This document shows positions 23,701 to 31,879 of a DNA stretch of 64,000 nt, piece by piece. The notes beneath the pieces are model-generated. The model was not told where the DNA came from and searched no databases. It worked only from the letters and a program-made list of their open reading frames with translations. Numbering within the stretch: position 1 is the first letter of the stretch; every line of letters starts with the position of its first letter. Source of the DNA: Triatoma infestans (lineage: Eukaryota > Arthropoda > Insecta > Hemiptera > Reduviidae). Position numbers and translations under genes: made by a program. The DNA is taken from positions 248,001 through 312,000 of the forward strand of contig JAAEAF010000094.1 of NCBI GenBank assembly GCA_011037195.1, given 5' to 3'.

Positions 23701-26114
23701 ACCATTAGAGATGTATTTCTTTGGTCGTAAGGTACAATTGGCAGGAAAAAGCATGTGTATGCATCTCTAATGGTGGGGGCCAGTTCGAGCAAGACCTGTA
23801 ATTAATGAGGAGTAAAATTTATAATAAAATAGTGCTTTTCTTCTTATTCAATCAAAAAACCGTTATAATATCATTTTGAAATTTCTTATAAGAATCATGT
23901 TTTCATTCATAACTTGTAAAATATCGCTCACAGAAAAAAGCCGTTCAAGTAAATTTTTCTTACAAAAAATAGAGGAATCTATTTCTTAAATAAAAACAAC
24001 ACCTCCCCATTTGAAAAAATGAAGTTGGTGCTTGTATCTCGCTTCTCGAAGCACCAAAACAAATTTGCAAATTAAATTTGGTTTTCTAACAAAAAAACTA
24101 CGGGGTCACGTATTTTTTAGTTTTTTCTAGCTATCTTAGTTTCCGAGAAAAAGTCGTTATCCATATACCTTGGGACACCCTGTATAATTATACTAACAGA
24201 AGTAAGAGAACGTCGTGTGAGAGTTTCTCACCAGATTTTTTAAACCAGGTGACTGCAAAACATATATTCCGGTGAATACTGAATTTCGAAATTTTGAAAC
24301 GATCACAATACTTCCTGTTAGGAGGAGTAAGAGAAAGGAAAAAACATAGTACGTAAATTGCACTTTGTTCCATTTCTTTTTGTAGATCCGTTATCTAAGG
24401 AACTGTTTCACAGCAATCGTTTTCATTTAATCACTTACTAATAGTGAAATAAGTTTGTGTACCTAACAAACTATGTTATTTAATAAAAAGCACTTTAAAG
24501 CGTTGATACTCGTTAGGTTTCAAATTAAGACTGAATGAGGCTCAGTGCTTCCTGCTTGCAAAGGTCTATAGGGACGAAGCTCCTCCTCACGCGGTGTATT
24601 TAGATAGTTTGCTGAATCTAAAGAGATCGATTCATTTTTGGGAGTTCTTTGTTAATAATAAAATTTCTATTGCTCACCTTACGTTTACTTTCGATTGAAG
24701 GATCGACAATCAGGCCATTGACGCAGGCCCACATTGGTGCGCAAAAATGAGCGTCTTTATTACAGCTGTTTGGATGTTGTGAAAATGGAATGGGCTTCTG
24801 CAGTGCACTTGATAAAAAGGGATTATTCGACACGTCTATGGGCGATGGCTGATCTGGTTTTGGTTTTTCTGATGATGATGGATGAAATCCTTCTGTAGGT
24901 TTCTGCTCATTAGGAACACCAGAAGGACTAGGAAAATCTGCACTTGTTGGTTGTTGTCCATCAAATGGTGACGGTTTGCTTGGACTTGGCTGTTGCCCAT
25001 CTTGTTGACTTGGCTGATCTGGAAATGGAAATGGTTTATTTGGATTTGGTTCTTCACCGAGCGATGGTTGATCAGGTTGGTTAGGAAATCCAAGTTGATT
25101 TGGATGGTCTGCATTGTTTGATGGACGTTGATAATTGCTTGAAGGCCTCGTGGGACTCCGTCCAGGTGGTTCTTGTTGATTATTCTGTGGATTTTGAGGA
25201 CTTCCAAACGGAGATTGATTTGGCTGGAGAGGAAAGCCGCCAGGTTGGCTAGATGGTTGGGTTGGTTGCATTCCAGCGAATGGCGAAGATGGATGCTGGC
25301 TAGGGAAGCCTGTTTGTGGATGTGAAGTAGTAGTTGGGTTTTGGCCAAATGGAGACTGACTGGGTTGTTGATTTGGAAAGGCAGGTTGATTAGGTGTTAG
25401 GTGTGAAAGAAATGGGTTCTGGCCAAACAGAGATTGACTCGGTTGCTGTCCACTTGGTTTTGGTGAACTAGGACTGTTTGATTCCTGTTGTGATGGAAGT
25501 TGTTGATTTGGGAAATCCGGTTGATCGGGATATCCTCCAGAAGGCCTACTAGGTTTGGGTTGTCCAAATGGGGGTTGGTTAGGTTGTTGTCTAAACGGAG
25601 ATCCAGGTTGGTTTGGTAATCCACCTTCCGGTTGGGTTGGTTGTGGATGTGACGGTTCATGCGTTTGTGACAGCGGTAAAAATGTATTTCCCGAAAATGC
25701 AGCACTTAGAAATGGATTGTTTGCGAAATCAAGAGGTTTATTAGACGGTGAATCTTGGCGTGGAGGCTTTCCGCCTCCAGCACAGTTTACACCTCCACAA
25801 GGAGGCTTTCCATGATTTGGTTTTGCAGCCGGTGGTTGATTACCACCGAATGGTGAATTGGGTCCTGCCCACCAGAAACTACTAGACGCCGATGCTGACG
25901 ATAGTCCAGGTTGATTGAAATTTGTCGTAGCTAGTTGGTAATTAGTACCATCGGGTAGAGTGCCTGATTGAACTTGGGTATTTGGAAATATTTCATTGGC
26001 TGATTGCGGTGGTGGTTCTGTAGATGAGATTTTTCGACCACCTTTGGATGCTGAAAGCGGCCCGTATCCTACACTGGTGCCCAGCACAGCCACTAATATC
26101 AGCAACTCTTTCAT
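1029..26114 (-). CDS. giant CLIP-domain serine protease homologue (scarface/CLIPA-like), whole gene
   Basis: Nine coding exons join with GT-AG splices and matching phases: 26114-24678, 12002-11924, 11841-11669, 10531-4457, 4382-4237, 4148-3871, 3792-3638, 2841-2704, 1145-1029. They total 8598 nt, nominally 2865 residues. Order: signal peptide (about 1-18), Pro/Gln/Ser-rich segment, CLIP 1 (C451, C458, C464, C483, C489, C490), CLIP 2 (C526, C532, C538, C565, C576, C577), FDDGQY repeats, about 40 copies of a 36-residue repeat, then a trypsin fold (about 2583-2865). His (H2633, TAAHC) and Asp (D2682) are kept, but the Ser195 position is Ile (CKVDIGSPL, I2784), so it should be proteolytically inactive. 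Clip-domain homologues of this type act outside the cell in immune or epithelial/matrix processes; the role here is inferred. The CLIP 2 end, GKCCRDPN..DPW, and the C-terminus AQGYGK suit the scarface group. An indel cluster in exon 4 breaks the frame. Confidence 0.85.
1742..2600 (-). mobile_element. LINE remnant, RNase H domain and Cys tail
   Basis: On the minus strand broken frames give an RNase H start (CTDRSRTPERSG), FWVSGHVG then NELADTLYGV after a frameshift, and the tail LGLEHDSTCRFCGKMEETAI. This is the end of the pol ORF of a non-LTR retrotransposon that carries RNase H. It sits in intron 8 of gene 1, in the gene's own orientation, with several frame breaks. Confidence 0.65.
2704..2841 (-). 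CDS. gene 1 exon 8: dead active-site loop of the protease domain
   Basis: A 138-nt exon, phase 0 at both ends, acceptor TTTTATCAG, donor GAT|GTAAGT. It opens VDIGSPLVYDRGDGRF, where active trypsins have GDSGGPL, so the nucleophilic Ser is Ile (I2784) and the following Gly-Gly is Gly-Ser. It continues EIAGVYSWDAKC and VFSTCDVEWIQD, the usual end region of the fold. Confidence 0.85.
2842..3637 (-). other. gene 1 intron 7, carries a minisatellite
   Basis: A 796-base intron with GTAAGT donor and TTATCAG acceptor. More than half is the 62-bp tandem repeat listed separately. The remainder is AT-rich with no ORF of note. Confidence 0.7.
2955..3395. repeat. 62-bp tandem repeat, about seven copies
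   Basis: The unit contains GCGTGCTCTATCTGCAAAAC and GTTTAAAGTTAATG. GCGTGCTCT recurs at 2992, 3054, 3116 and 3178 (period exactly 62), then at 3244 after a 4-base insertion (GTAT). The last copies near 3313-3390 are eroded by small deletions. The central copies differ by only one or two bases, indicating recent expansion. Confidence 0.9.
3638..3792 (-). CDS. gene 1 exon 7: trypsin-like domain up to the active-site loop
   Basis: A 155-nt exon, acceptor CATTACAG, donor TGCAAA|GTAAGT, phase 1 to 0. It encodes ISVTVVPKYQCEISLKTYLG and a segment ending PPVRQDLCK. The Asp at the trypsin 189 position (D2778) is retained, and the Cys before the catalytic loop is present. Confidence 0.85.
3871..4148 (-). 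CDS. gene 1 exon 6: middle of trypsin-like domain, Asp box
   Basis: A 278-nt exon, acceptor TTCATCATCAG, donor GCAAA|GTAATT. It encodes AGAWTLG, AIHPVYNSGSLVKDQAII with the Asp102 equivalent (D2682), DEHVGKVCLP, and CWLTGWGRN. All are standard landmarks of a chymotrypsin-fold protein in the right order. DQAI in place of DIAL is a mild deviation. Confidence 0.85.
4237..4382 (-). CDS. gene 1 exon 5: start of trypsin-like domain, His box
   Basis: A 146-nt exon, phase 0 to 2, acceptor TTTTAAAG, donor AAAA|GTATGT. It encodes FGEFPWHVAIV, typical of the first beta-barrel of a trypsin fold, and VITAAHCIEK with the catalytic His (H2633) and its disulphide Cys. The activation-type start IVGG/IIGG is replaced by VYSAYP. 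Therefore activation cleavage is not expected in the usual form, as in other CLIPA homologues. Confidence 0.85.
4457..10531 (-). CDS. gene 1 exon 4: end of CLIP 2, DDGQY repeats, 36-residue tandem repeats
   Basis: One 6075-nt exon (2025 codons by length), acceptor TTTTTCCATAG, donor AAACAG|GTATAA, phase 0 at both ends. It starts SCQVTDTGKFGKCCRDPN, completing CLIP 2. Then come four FDDGQY.PE.Y-type repeats, Pro/Gln/Ser-rich sequence, about 40 copies of a 36-residue unit (SPYEPSPSEPQQPGQ then SPTQPSDESSPTQPQQPGQ), an acidic Pro-rich stretch, and EDCGNRKQ, whose Cys probably ties the linker to the protease domain. The frame is open from 10531 to about 6365 and again from about 6045 to 4457, the same frame on both sides. 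Between them clustered indels bring in stops. Low-complexity composition suggests an extended, possibly O-glycosylated stalk (inference). Confidence 0.8.
5190..9590 (-). repeat. coding minisatellite, 108-bp (36-codon) unit, about 40 copies
   Basis: The unit encodes two related halves of 17 and 19 residues, PSPYEPSPSEPQQPGQS and PTQPSDESSPTQPQQPGQ. A longer period of about 429 bp (four units, one of them one codon short) is visible at the right-hand part: nearly identical blocks start near 5951, 6389 and 6818. Because 108 is divisible by three and stop triplets are rare in the unit, several other frames also stay open for long distances on both strands. These are by-products rather than genes. 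Confidence 0.9.
6055..6365 (-). other. indel-dense patch breaking the frame of gene 1 exon 4
   Basis: This stretch matches the repeat blocks at 6493-6817 and 6922-7147 almost base for base, except for many single-base insertions and deletions (for example GATTGTTTTTCAGGTCTGTG against GATTGTTCAGGCTGCTGTG). They cause stops on the coding strand. Flanking repeats show substitutions but almost no out-of-frame indels. The net shift is zero. Unpolished long-read sequence in a repeat is the simplest reading. Confidence 0.75.
10532..11668 (-). other. gene 1 intron 3, decayed interspersed repeat
   Basis: A 1.1-kb intron with clean splice sites. Its middle has pieces of the abundant interspersed family in reverse orientation (for example TTTTCGAAAAAGTTTTTAAAAT and CACTTCCGGCC text near 10975), but no intact copy. 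Beyond about 11240 there is a TCACACA/TGTGTGA-rich stretch resembling the hairpin end of that family. Confidence 0.5.
11669..11841 (-). CDS. gene 1 exon 3: linker and most of CLIP 2
   Basis: A 173-nt exon, acceptor TCATTGCAG, donor ATT|GTAAGT, separated from exon 2 by an 82-base intron. It encodes a Thr/Pro linker, then CPAAMKCVEEIYCTHEGTMS and TPVTISKEQQQNKVPLI. This gives three of the six cysteines of a second CLIP-like domain. The arrangement EG-S-PV---EQ----VPL is familiar from scarface-like CLIPA homologues. Confidence 0.85.
11924..12002 (-). CDS. gene 1 exon 2: end of CLIP 1
   Basis: A 79-nt exon, acceptor TTTTGTTCACAG, donor ATG|GTAAAG. It encodes KGQCSPGEVCCRSPK and onward, supplying the last three cysteines (C483, C489, C490) of the CLIP domain begun in exon 1. 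Phase runs from 0 to 1. The fit of cysteine number and phase across a 12.7-kb intron is the main support for joining it to exon 1. Confidence 0.8.
12270..16190 (+). mobile_element. decayed Jockey-clade non-LTR retrotransposon
   Basis: About 3.9 kb on the strand opposite to gene 1. ORF1 remnants run from ATG 12277 and include the gag-type segment LCAVVLESDNKGRAIFQLTR and zinc knuckles (CQQYGHTKNYCRLDRICVKC, then HHFSVCPN and CTNCNGNH) at about 12925-13270. Endonuclease text (NWNAHGLKTRTSIFSDFLTR, ITQTYLTS, ASGGVVLCVKRSLK) lies near 13500-13730. Reverse transcriptase follows, with the YADD box at 15406-15417 (LATYADDTMLAC) and LGVNLDTRLTWRLHI and APWFTRNTQIHKELDI towards 15.6-16.0 kb. The 3' end is an AAAAT-rich tail at about 16165-16190. 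Several frameshifts and stops show it is inactive. Motif order and gag type suit the Jockey clade. Confidence 0.85.
16605..16800 (+). repeat. main interspersed family, 5' part with TG run
   Basis: Starts ACTTTCTCCCACTATAAGGG straight after a hairpin end (GTGTGATTGTTTCACACAAG), then CACCGGAAAT, an AT run and a long TG run (16698-16746), then AAAATATATCAAATAT. The order is that of other copies; the sequence beyond about 16800 is different. Confidence 0.6.
16698..16746. repeat. (TG)n microsatellite
   Basis: An uninterrupted TG run of about 49 bases, preceded by an AT run at 16680-16697. It lies at the position inside the main interspersed family where most copies carry TG repeats. Confidence 0.9.
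17546..18262 (+). repeat. main interspersed family, near-complete copy
   Basis: Begins ACTTTCTCTTACTCCTAG and ends GGAGTAAGAGAAAGTTGTGTGAGTG, so the first and last 15 bases are inverted complements. Inside are TTTTCACCGGAAAT, a TG run (17664-17707), AACCGGAAGTACCACTTTAC, and a second half with GCCGGAAGTGCG. About 716 bases. A body-only partial copy lies directly upstream (about 17200-17545). Confidence 0.75.
17664..17707. repeat. (TG)n microsatellite
   Basis: About 44 bases of TG in a copy of the main interspersed family, followed by TATGTATGTGAACAGC as in other copies. Confidence 0.9.
19326..19415. repeat. 14-bp tandem repeat, six to seven copies
   Basis: The unit ATAATTAGCTATAA repeats head to tail with no visible variation until it decays into TAATTAACC. 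It lies in intron 1 of gene 1 and codes for nothing. Confidence 0.9.
20100..20322 (-). mobile_element. SINE, family with AGCTAAGTGG head (minus strand)
   Basis: Read on the minus strand it begins GGGATTAGCTAAGTGGATAGC, followed by a degenerate pol III box B, and ends in the block CGCCTTAAATTAAATT. The internal text AACATCTATGGTCA (plus strand) and CGGACAGTGTT is shared with the copies at 38298-38537 and 46588-46783. A tRNA-like head with box A and box B makes it a tRNA-derived SINE (inference). Confidence 0.65.
21180..21625 (-). mobile_element. LINE reverse-transcriptase C-terminal remnant
   Basis: On the minus strand one open frame reads LTYGSETWTMNFRLIS, then GRILAQNRTDKVRNDKIRR before a stop. 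Further broken frames give WLGHL and GRPRTL-like text. YGSETWT, a GRIL segment and R.DKVRN.KI are a familiar C-terminal signature of insect non-LTR retrotransposon pol proteins. The element is badly decayed and lies in intron 1 of gene 1, in the gene's orientation. Confidence 0.6.
22420..24243 (+). repeat. main interspersed family copy, split by a foldback insertion
   Basis: The copy has CATCGGAAATACATG, a TG/CG run near 22505-22535 and AACCGGAAGTGC at 22640. It is then interrupted at 23293 and resumes at 24184 with AAGTAAGAGAACGTCGTGTG and the hairpin end. Other copies (near 47850 and 57630) run across this junction without interruption, which shows the foldback element arrived later. Confidence 0.7.
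23293..24183. mobile_element. 891-bp foldback DNA element with long inverted repeats
   Basis: The left arm (about 23293-23713) and right arm (about 23762-24183) are inverted copies of each other with a few mismatches, separated by a loop of about 48 bases. The ends are ACAGGGTGTCCCAAG and CTTGGGACACCCTGT. There is no ORF, so it would depend on another element's transposase. The flanks are TATA-rich and the target duplication is not clear. It sits inside a copy of the main interspersed family. Confidence 0.85.
24244..24345 (-). repeat. main interspersed family, 5' fragment in reverse
   Basis: In reverse it begins CTCTTACTCCTCCTAACAGG and continues to CACCGGAATAT, matching the first 90 bases of other copies. 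It is head-to-tail inverted relative to the copy just before it. Confidence 0.55.
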
Positions 26115-26124
26115 CACCGTTCTC
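24678..26124 (-). CDS. gene 1 exon 1: signal peptide, Pro/Gln-rich region, start of CLIP 1
   Basis: The acceptor TTTTCCAG ends at 26125, so this exon is preceded by an unseen 5' UTR exon and translation starts at 26114 (ATGAAAGAG), not at the in-frame ATG further upstream in the intron. The first residues, MKELLILVAVLGTSVGYG, form a signal peptide. Next come about 430 residues rich in Pro, Gln, Ser, Asn and Phe, with the motif NPFLS occurring three times, and repeats such as NQP and PFGQ. The exon ends with C451, C458 and C464 of the first CLIP domain (CAPMWACVNGLIVDP). The donor AAG|GTGAGC is in phase 0. Confidence 0.85.
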
Positions 26125-26666
26125 CTGGAAAACAAGAAATATTCCATTTTAATGATGTGAAATGAAAAATCTGCAAGTTGATAAATGATAGGTCACTGTT
26201 TTTTGAATTTTATAGAATATTTGTTTCAAAATTACCACATTATAGAACTAAATTAGCGAATTATATGCTTGTGATGTATGTGTTTTGTGTGGACATTTAT
26301 ACAAAACAATGAAACAGAAAGCTGAAATTGATATTCCGTTTAGGATCCAACATGGAAGTTTCGCTCAAAATCCTTCACCCTGAAGTGCGACTACATTGAA
26401 TGTATTTAATTTTTGCCAGTTTTAAAATACATATAATATATATACTTTTATTCGAAATATTTTACGGAACAGTTGAATTTAATGGGGTTCTTGGTTGTTA
26501 AGATGTTTGGCTGCCCTTATAATCCTTATCTAGTACAAACAAGGTTCCACCACCTGGTGGCAGTTAGGAGAATTAAATTTCTAGTAAAAATTCCAAAGAA
26601 AATTTATGACTGAAAACTGTGAGAATTGTAGTGTAAATGAGTGTTTCATACCAGATTTTCATTTTT

Positions 26667-27522
26667 ACTTTCTCTTACTGCTGTAACAGGAAGTGTGGCG
26701 ATCTTGTCAGATGTTGGATATCGAGTTTACACCGGATATAGACGTTTTGAGGTCGCTCGAGCCAGTCTCTCGCTCTGAAAAATCGCGGAAAATTCAAACT
26801 AGGACATTCCCTAGGTATCACCAAGATTCCTCAACCGGAATTATCACTTTACTGAATGCATTTTTTTTTTTTTTGCAATTTCGCTCGAAAACGGTGCCAA
26901 CGATTCCTTCAAATCTTGATATATCAACTAGACATTAATATAAAGAGCTACTTATTTTTATTTGTAACATTTCTCCGGAAAAATACATTCAAGATGGTTT
27001 TTTGCGAGAAGTGCGGAGTTATGTCTCCCCGTAAAGTGCTATTTTAGTTTATTAGAGGTTTGTATCATGTAAATAACTTGATTATGAATAACATTATTTG
27101 AGTTTCCGGATTGAGAGCGCGTCAATAGTTTGCGAGTAACCGACGATTTGCCCTGCAGTAATAAGCCTCTTCAGGGTTGTTACATTTTGAAAACTAATAG
27201 AGCACTGAATCAGAGATTGAAACAAAACATTGATGAATTCCATTAAATTTGGAATATACACTATATATACCTACAGAAATCTATCACTTATGTTTGCAAC
27301 TTTCTTTGAGAGAAACTTCATTTAAGGGTGGGGGGTTTTGGAGGTTAAACATTTCACAAAAAACGTTTTTTTTTCATTAAGTTTAAATTCTTCCATTGAT
27401 ATTATCATTAAAGACAATTAAACTGCCAGTTAGAATAATAAATTTAACGAAAAATTGCCATATTCATAAATGTGTAAATTACAATAAGAGAAAGTGGCCA
27501 GAGTGTTACATACCAGATTTTT
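26667..27522 (+). repeat. main interspersed family, near-complete copy
   Basis: Starts ACTTTCTCTTACTGCTG directly after a hairpin end (GTGTTTCATACCAGATTTTC) and ends AATAAGAGAAAGTGGCC plus TTACATACCAGATTTTTT. Internal AACCGGAATTATCAC stands where other copies have CCGGAAGT. No TG run in this copy. Confidence 0.7.
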
Positions 27523-27769
27523 TATTTTATTTAAATATTGCTGTCAATACAGCTGGTACCCAATAAGAATTTAGAAAAGATATGTATATAATTTGTTTGT
27601 ATAAAATGAAACAAAACTACATTTTAAACAATATTCTATGTAGCGAACATTATTATATGTTGGAATAATAATAAACTTTAAAGCAAGAAAATTGGATACA
27701 TTGTAGGTACATTGTAATGTTTACTGTAGCCATAAAGTGTAATGATAACAGTCGGAGGATGGACTATGT

Positions 27770-27770
<1 letters not shown>

Positions 27771-27806
<36 letters not shown>
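27771..27806. repeat. (GT)n microsatellite
   Basis: About 36 bases of GT just downstream of an interspersed-family copy. The short open frame across it has no coding appearance. Confidence 0.9.
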
Positions 27807-27812
<6 letters not shown>

Positions 27813-28019
27813 TCGTCTGTGATATGTGTACATAACACGATGAGAAATACAGTACAACTAAAGACCACATTTGCATATAAGTTCGCCCACTCGTTTACAT
27901 ACTGGACATTGGAGACACCAAAATGCACAATACAGTATAATTCTAATATTTAATCTACATTGTGTGTATTGGTTAGGTTCGCTATTTTTGTCACTCTTTT
28001 GTTTTGTGATTTTTTTCAT

Positions 28020-29230
28020 TTAACTCCTTACTCCTTCCTAGTAAGAGGAAGTATTGCAATCGTGTCTGATTTTCGAAATTGAGTTTTCAACGGAAATACA
28101 TGTTTTGGGATCCACTGAATACTAGATAAAGTGTTTTTAGCGATCGGACTCTGTAAGTGTGTGTGTTTGAACAGATTATCTCAAAAACTAATTATCCCAA
28201 AAAATTGCGGGAACCTCAAACTTGGTATTCCGTTTAGTTACGACTACCGCGTCAAACACGAAGATCTTGTTCAGAAATCTATCAACCGGAAGTGCGACTC
28301 TCCTGAATGGTTTTTGAGTAATTTGTTACTTTCTCAAAAATGACTTCAACGATTTCCTTTAAACTTGGCATGCTAACTTCACAGATAAAAACGTAATAAT
28401 TTTATTGGAAACATTAAAAAAATATATATATTTTGGATGGTTGTACGGATAGTGTTTTTCTATTTTGTTTTAGTATTTTTTCTCAAAATTCGATTCCAAA
28501 ATAATATTGAGGAAAATTAAATATGAAGAAAACCAGGTTATCGAAACAACAGTGGATTTTTACTTTCTCTTACTGCTGGGATCAGGGAATATTGACAGGT
28601 TCGATATCGAGTTTTCATCGGGTAAACACGTTTTGAAGTCCCCTGAGTCTAAAAATGTGGGTTTTAGAAATGGACCAGTGCATGTGTGTGTGTGGTCAGC
28701 TAAACTCAAGAACGGAAAATCGCAGAATGTTCAATCTTGATATTTAGTTCACTCGAACTATCTCAAATAAATAAATAAATAAACTCATAGGAAGCTCATA
28801 CCTGATATTCAAAACTATCGTATTCAACACGAATGTTTGAGTCAAAATCTGTCCAACGGAAGTTGCGACTTTGCAGAACATGGGACCGGACAATAAGGTT
28901 TTGATCAAAATCGGACAACCGGAAGTAAGGAATTTATCAATTATTTGCGATTTTCTCTAAATTGGCTCCAAAGATTTTCTTTACACTTGGAATGTTAACT
29001 ACACATATTACTAAGAGCTACTTCTTTTATATACCGGAAGTATAATTTTATTGGCTAGACTGTTTTTTCCAATTTTTTGATCGAAAATGGCTTCAGCGAT
29101 TACTTTTAAACTGCACATTTGAAGTTCTGCCACTTTCATTTGAAACACTTATCTGGAAAAATGCATTTTGGTGTTTGGGGGAGCTGTGCAATGTTTGGCT
29201 ACACAATTTATATCAGTGTCAGGTGTTTTT
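28020..29230 (+). repeat. main interspersed family, two copies in tandem
   Basis: One start at about 28020 (CTTCCTAGTAAGAGGAAGTATTG) with CCGGAAGT at 28286, and a second at about 28560 (ACTTTCTCTTACTGCTGGG) with further CCGGAAGT at about 28919 and 29034. No clean 3' hairpin is left at the end. Confidence 0.65.
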
Positions 29231-29819
29231 CCACCCCTTTAGTGAACGTTTAGATGAAAATTCTAACTTCTAGGGAAATTATTTACATAGCGTTGTGAAA
29301 ATCGCAATGAGACAAATTCATGTTTTTTACATAGATATTTGTTGTTTTTTTTTAAATAGAAAAACTGTCCGCGGCCCATTGAAACAAATTCTTTTTGTCT
29401 GTCTTTAAAAAAATTAAAATATTTTATCATTTTATCCTAGATATTTATTAGAATGAAGTACATATAAGTTTGTACATTAATTCCAGACGGAGAGATGGTT
29501 GGACACATGCTGGGCATGAATGTTCACCGAATCATCAGATATACATCTAGGATAGAACCCAGGGTAGAACGTAAAACGAGAAAAGATGAAACCTGATTTA
29601 AAATGCGTGGATAGTGTGTTCTGGTTGAAGAAGACCGCCTGGAGTTGGAAAAAATGTTTTTTGTCCAGGCAGATACAACTGCAGCAATCTGACTCCTCTC
29701 ACACTGTCTGAGAGGTTGGCCATGAACACTGTGCTCGCACCGTCTATGTAATTGTGAATATTTATGGTCAGAAATTGTTACTGTGATTTATTTAATTCCA
29801 GAGATGTACAAATTACAGA

Positions 29820-31150
29820 TATAGTGTGATACATTCACACGACTTTCCCTTACTGCAATTCACACAGTTGTCACTAACTAATGTTTAATATTGTCTTTAA
29901 TTTTTTAACAACAGCACAATCTAGCAAAACCGCGAAACTACTTTTTGGAGGAAAGCACAACCTCAAAACCCCCATTAAATGACCTTTTCCAGATATAGAT
30001 GTTTCAAACAGAAGTGATAGGTGTCTATAAATTATTTAGTATACAAAATTCAATGAAGTCCTTCATTTTTATGGAGAAGATCTCAAACAACTGATCAGAA
30101 AAGACTTCCGGACAACCGATTTTCTTCAAACTCTGAATTTTGGCAATATAATTAATATTATTTATTTAGATGAAGGAATCGTATAAATAAACTAAAATAG
30201 CATATTAGAGGATAGCAAACGCTAGCCTTCCCCTCAGACGCCCTTTACATGAATGTTTCCCCGAAACAATGTTGCCGATTAAAGGTGTAGGTGACTCAAT
30301 GTGGTGGCGTGGTTGCTGTGCCAAGTCTAAAGAAAATCTTTGAAGCCGTTTTCAGGAAAATTGCACACAAAAATAAACTGAAAAATCCATCCAATAAATT
30401 GATAATTCCGGTTGATGGAATTTTTTCAGATAACTCCCTGTCGGATTCAATGTTTCAGTGGTTATGTCCAAACGTAATGTCAAGTTTATTTCTTGAGATT
30501 TTCGGTTTTTGGGCTATCCTGTTCACATACGTACACACATACACACACTCACATACATACATACACACATGCATACATAACACACATACATACATAACAC
30601 ACATACATACATACACACACATACACATACACATATACATACATACATAACACACATACACACATTCATACGTACACACATACACACGTTCACACATACA
30701 CACGTACAGACATACGCACATAGATACATAACACACATACATACATACACACATACATACATACATACACACATACTCTTCATGAATGCAGTTTTAGTTG
30801 GGAAATTGTATTAAATCTTTGCATTGTGTCTAGGGATTGGTTGCCGCCAAATCATACAGTTGGGGAAATTTTCGTCATTATAAAATGGTAATTTTGAGGA
30901 AAACGTACGTTTCAAACAAAAGTTATAGGTTTTCTATTTATTAATATTTACTTTTAAAGAAGCCTATTGGTGTAATTATTGAGAAAATCATTAACAACTG
31001 TGAAAAATCCATTTTATCTATATTGGTATTTCCGGTTAAGGAATTTCGACCGAAACCTTCCTTGGCCAATCCAAACGGGATATCAAGTTCTTCCTGTGAT
31101 TGTTTTTTTTTCATTTTTGGGTAGTGCTATTCATTCAACTGACACCCAGT
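29820..31150 (-). repeat. main interspersed family, reverse copies around a CA-rich microsatellite
   Basis: In reverse, GCAGTAAGGGAAAGTCGTGTG and the hairpin end lie at the left (29820-29860). Body segments follow, and the microsatellite 30530-30779 falls where the TG run is expected. Sequence beyond is weaker. Confidence 0.6.
30530..30779. repeat. compound (CA/CATA)n microsatellite
   Basis: About 250 bases of mixed CACATACATACA-type repeats. Cys/Val/Met-rich frames across it on the minus strand are artefacts of the repeat. Confidence 0.9.
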
Positions 31151-31879
31151 TTTTTCCAGAAAACTGAAATACAAATGCAATGTTCTTTCTTAAGAAAAAG
31201 TAAACAATCAACAACAGTGATCATTTATTAGTATTTTTAGAACGAAAGAAATATGAACTTGAAAAAAGGCTGTAGATAAACACTGCCTACTTGATGTAAC
31301 ATTGAAGTTACTCAGTATCTCAGCGTGTAAAATGTTCCTGACAACACTGTGTTGTCGTAAATGGATAACAGTAGTTCCAGAATGTATAAAATAATATTAA
31401 TGAAAATCCACGCATCATCTCCATCAAGTGAATCATCAATCGCTGATGATGTATAATCAATTTCTTTAAAAAGACAAGGCAAATCAATTTTGTTAGTTTT
31501 TTTATGGCCTTTATTATGTAATTAGTATAAATACAGACTTTTTTTTCTTTTATATATATATATATATATTTATCATGATGACGTTTTATACATTATTACG
31601 CGGTATCTTTGAACGTCCTCTAAGTTAGTTGTTTAGAAGAAGCAGACCTTGTTGATGATCCCAAAACTAGGAAATGAAACTTGACGTTAGTGTATTGATT
31701 AATGAGTAATAATATTAGATTTTCCAACCCATAACGATTCTAGTAAAAATCTTTCAAGGTTAACGTTCTTATTATCAGATTAGACCAAACCATTTTGGAT
31801 GAATGTTTTTTTTTTAATTATTTTCACTTGATTAGCGACTGACAAACTGACAGACATTTTTAATGTCTTTTTTTTTTTT

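Larger units (their letters stand above)
12003..24677 (-). other. gene 1 intron 1, 12.7 kb, repeat-filled
   Basis: The donor GTGAGC at 24677 and acceptor TTGTTCACAG at 12003 bound this intron, which divides the first CLIP domain. It holds a Jockey-type LINE (plus strand), several copies of the main interspersed family, a SINE, an RT remnant near 21.2-21.6 kb, a 14-bp tandem repeat and an 891-bp foldback element. The stretches 18263-19325, 19416-20100 and 20330-21180 show AT-rich sequence without an identifiable feature. Confidence 0.7.

Noticed and set aside
24618..24677. Continuation of gene 1 exon 1 into VSNRNFIINKELPKM
   Set aside because: This follows a strong GTGAGC donor, and the spliced alternative completes a six-Cys CLIP domain.
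30455..30783. Cys/Val/Met-rich frames (MCMYVCMCV type)
   Set aside because: Translation of a CA/CATA microsatellite.
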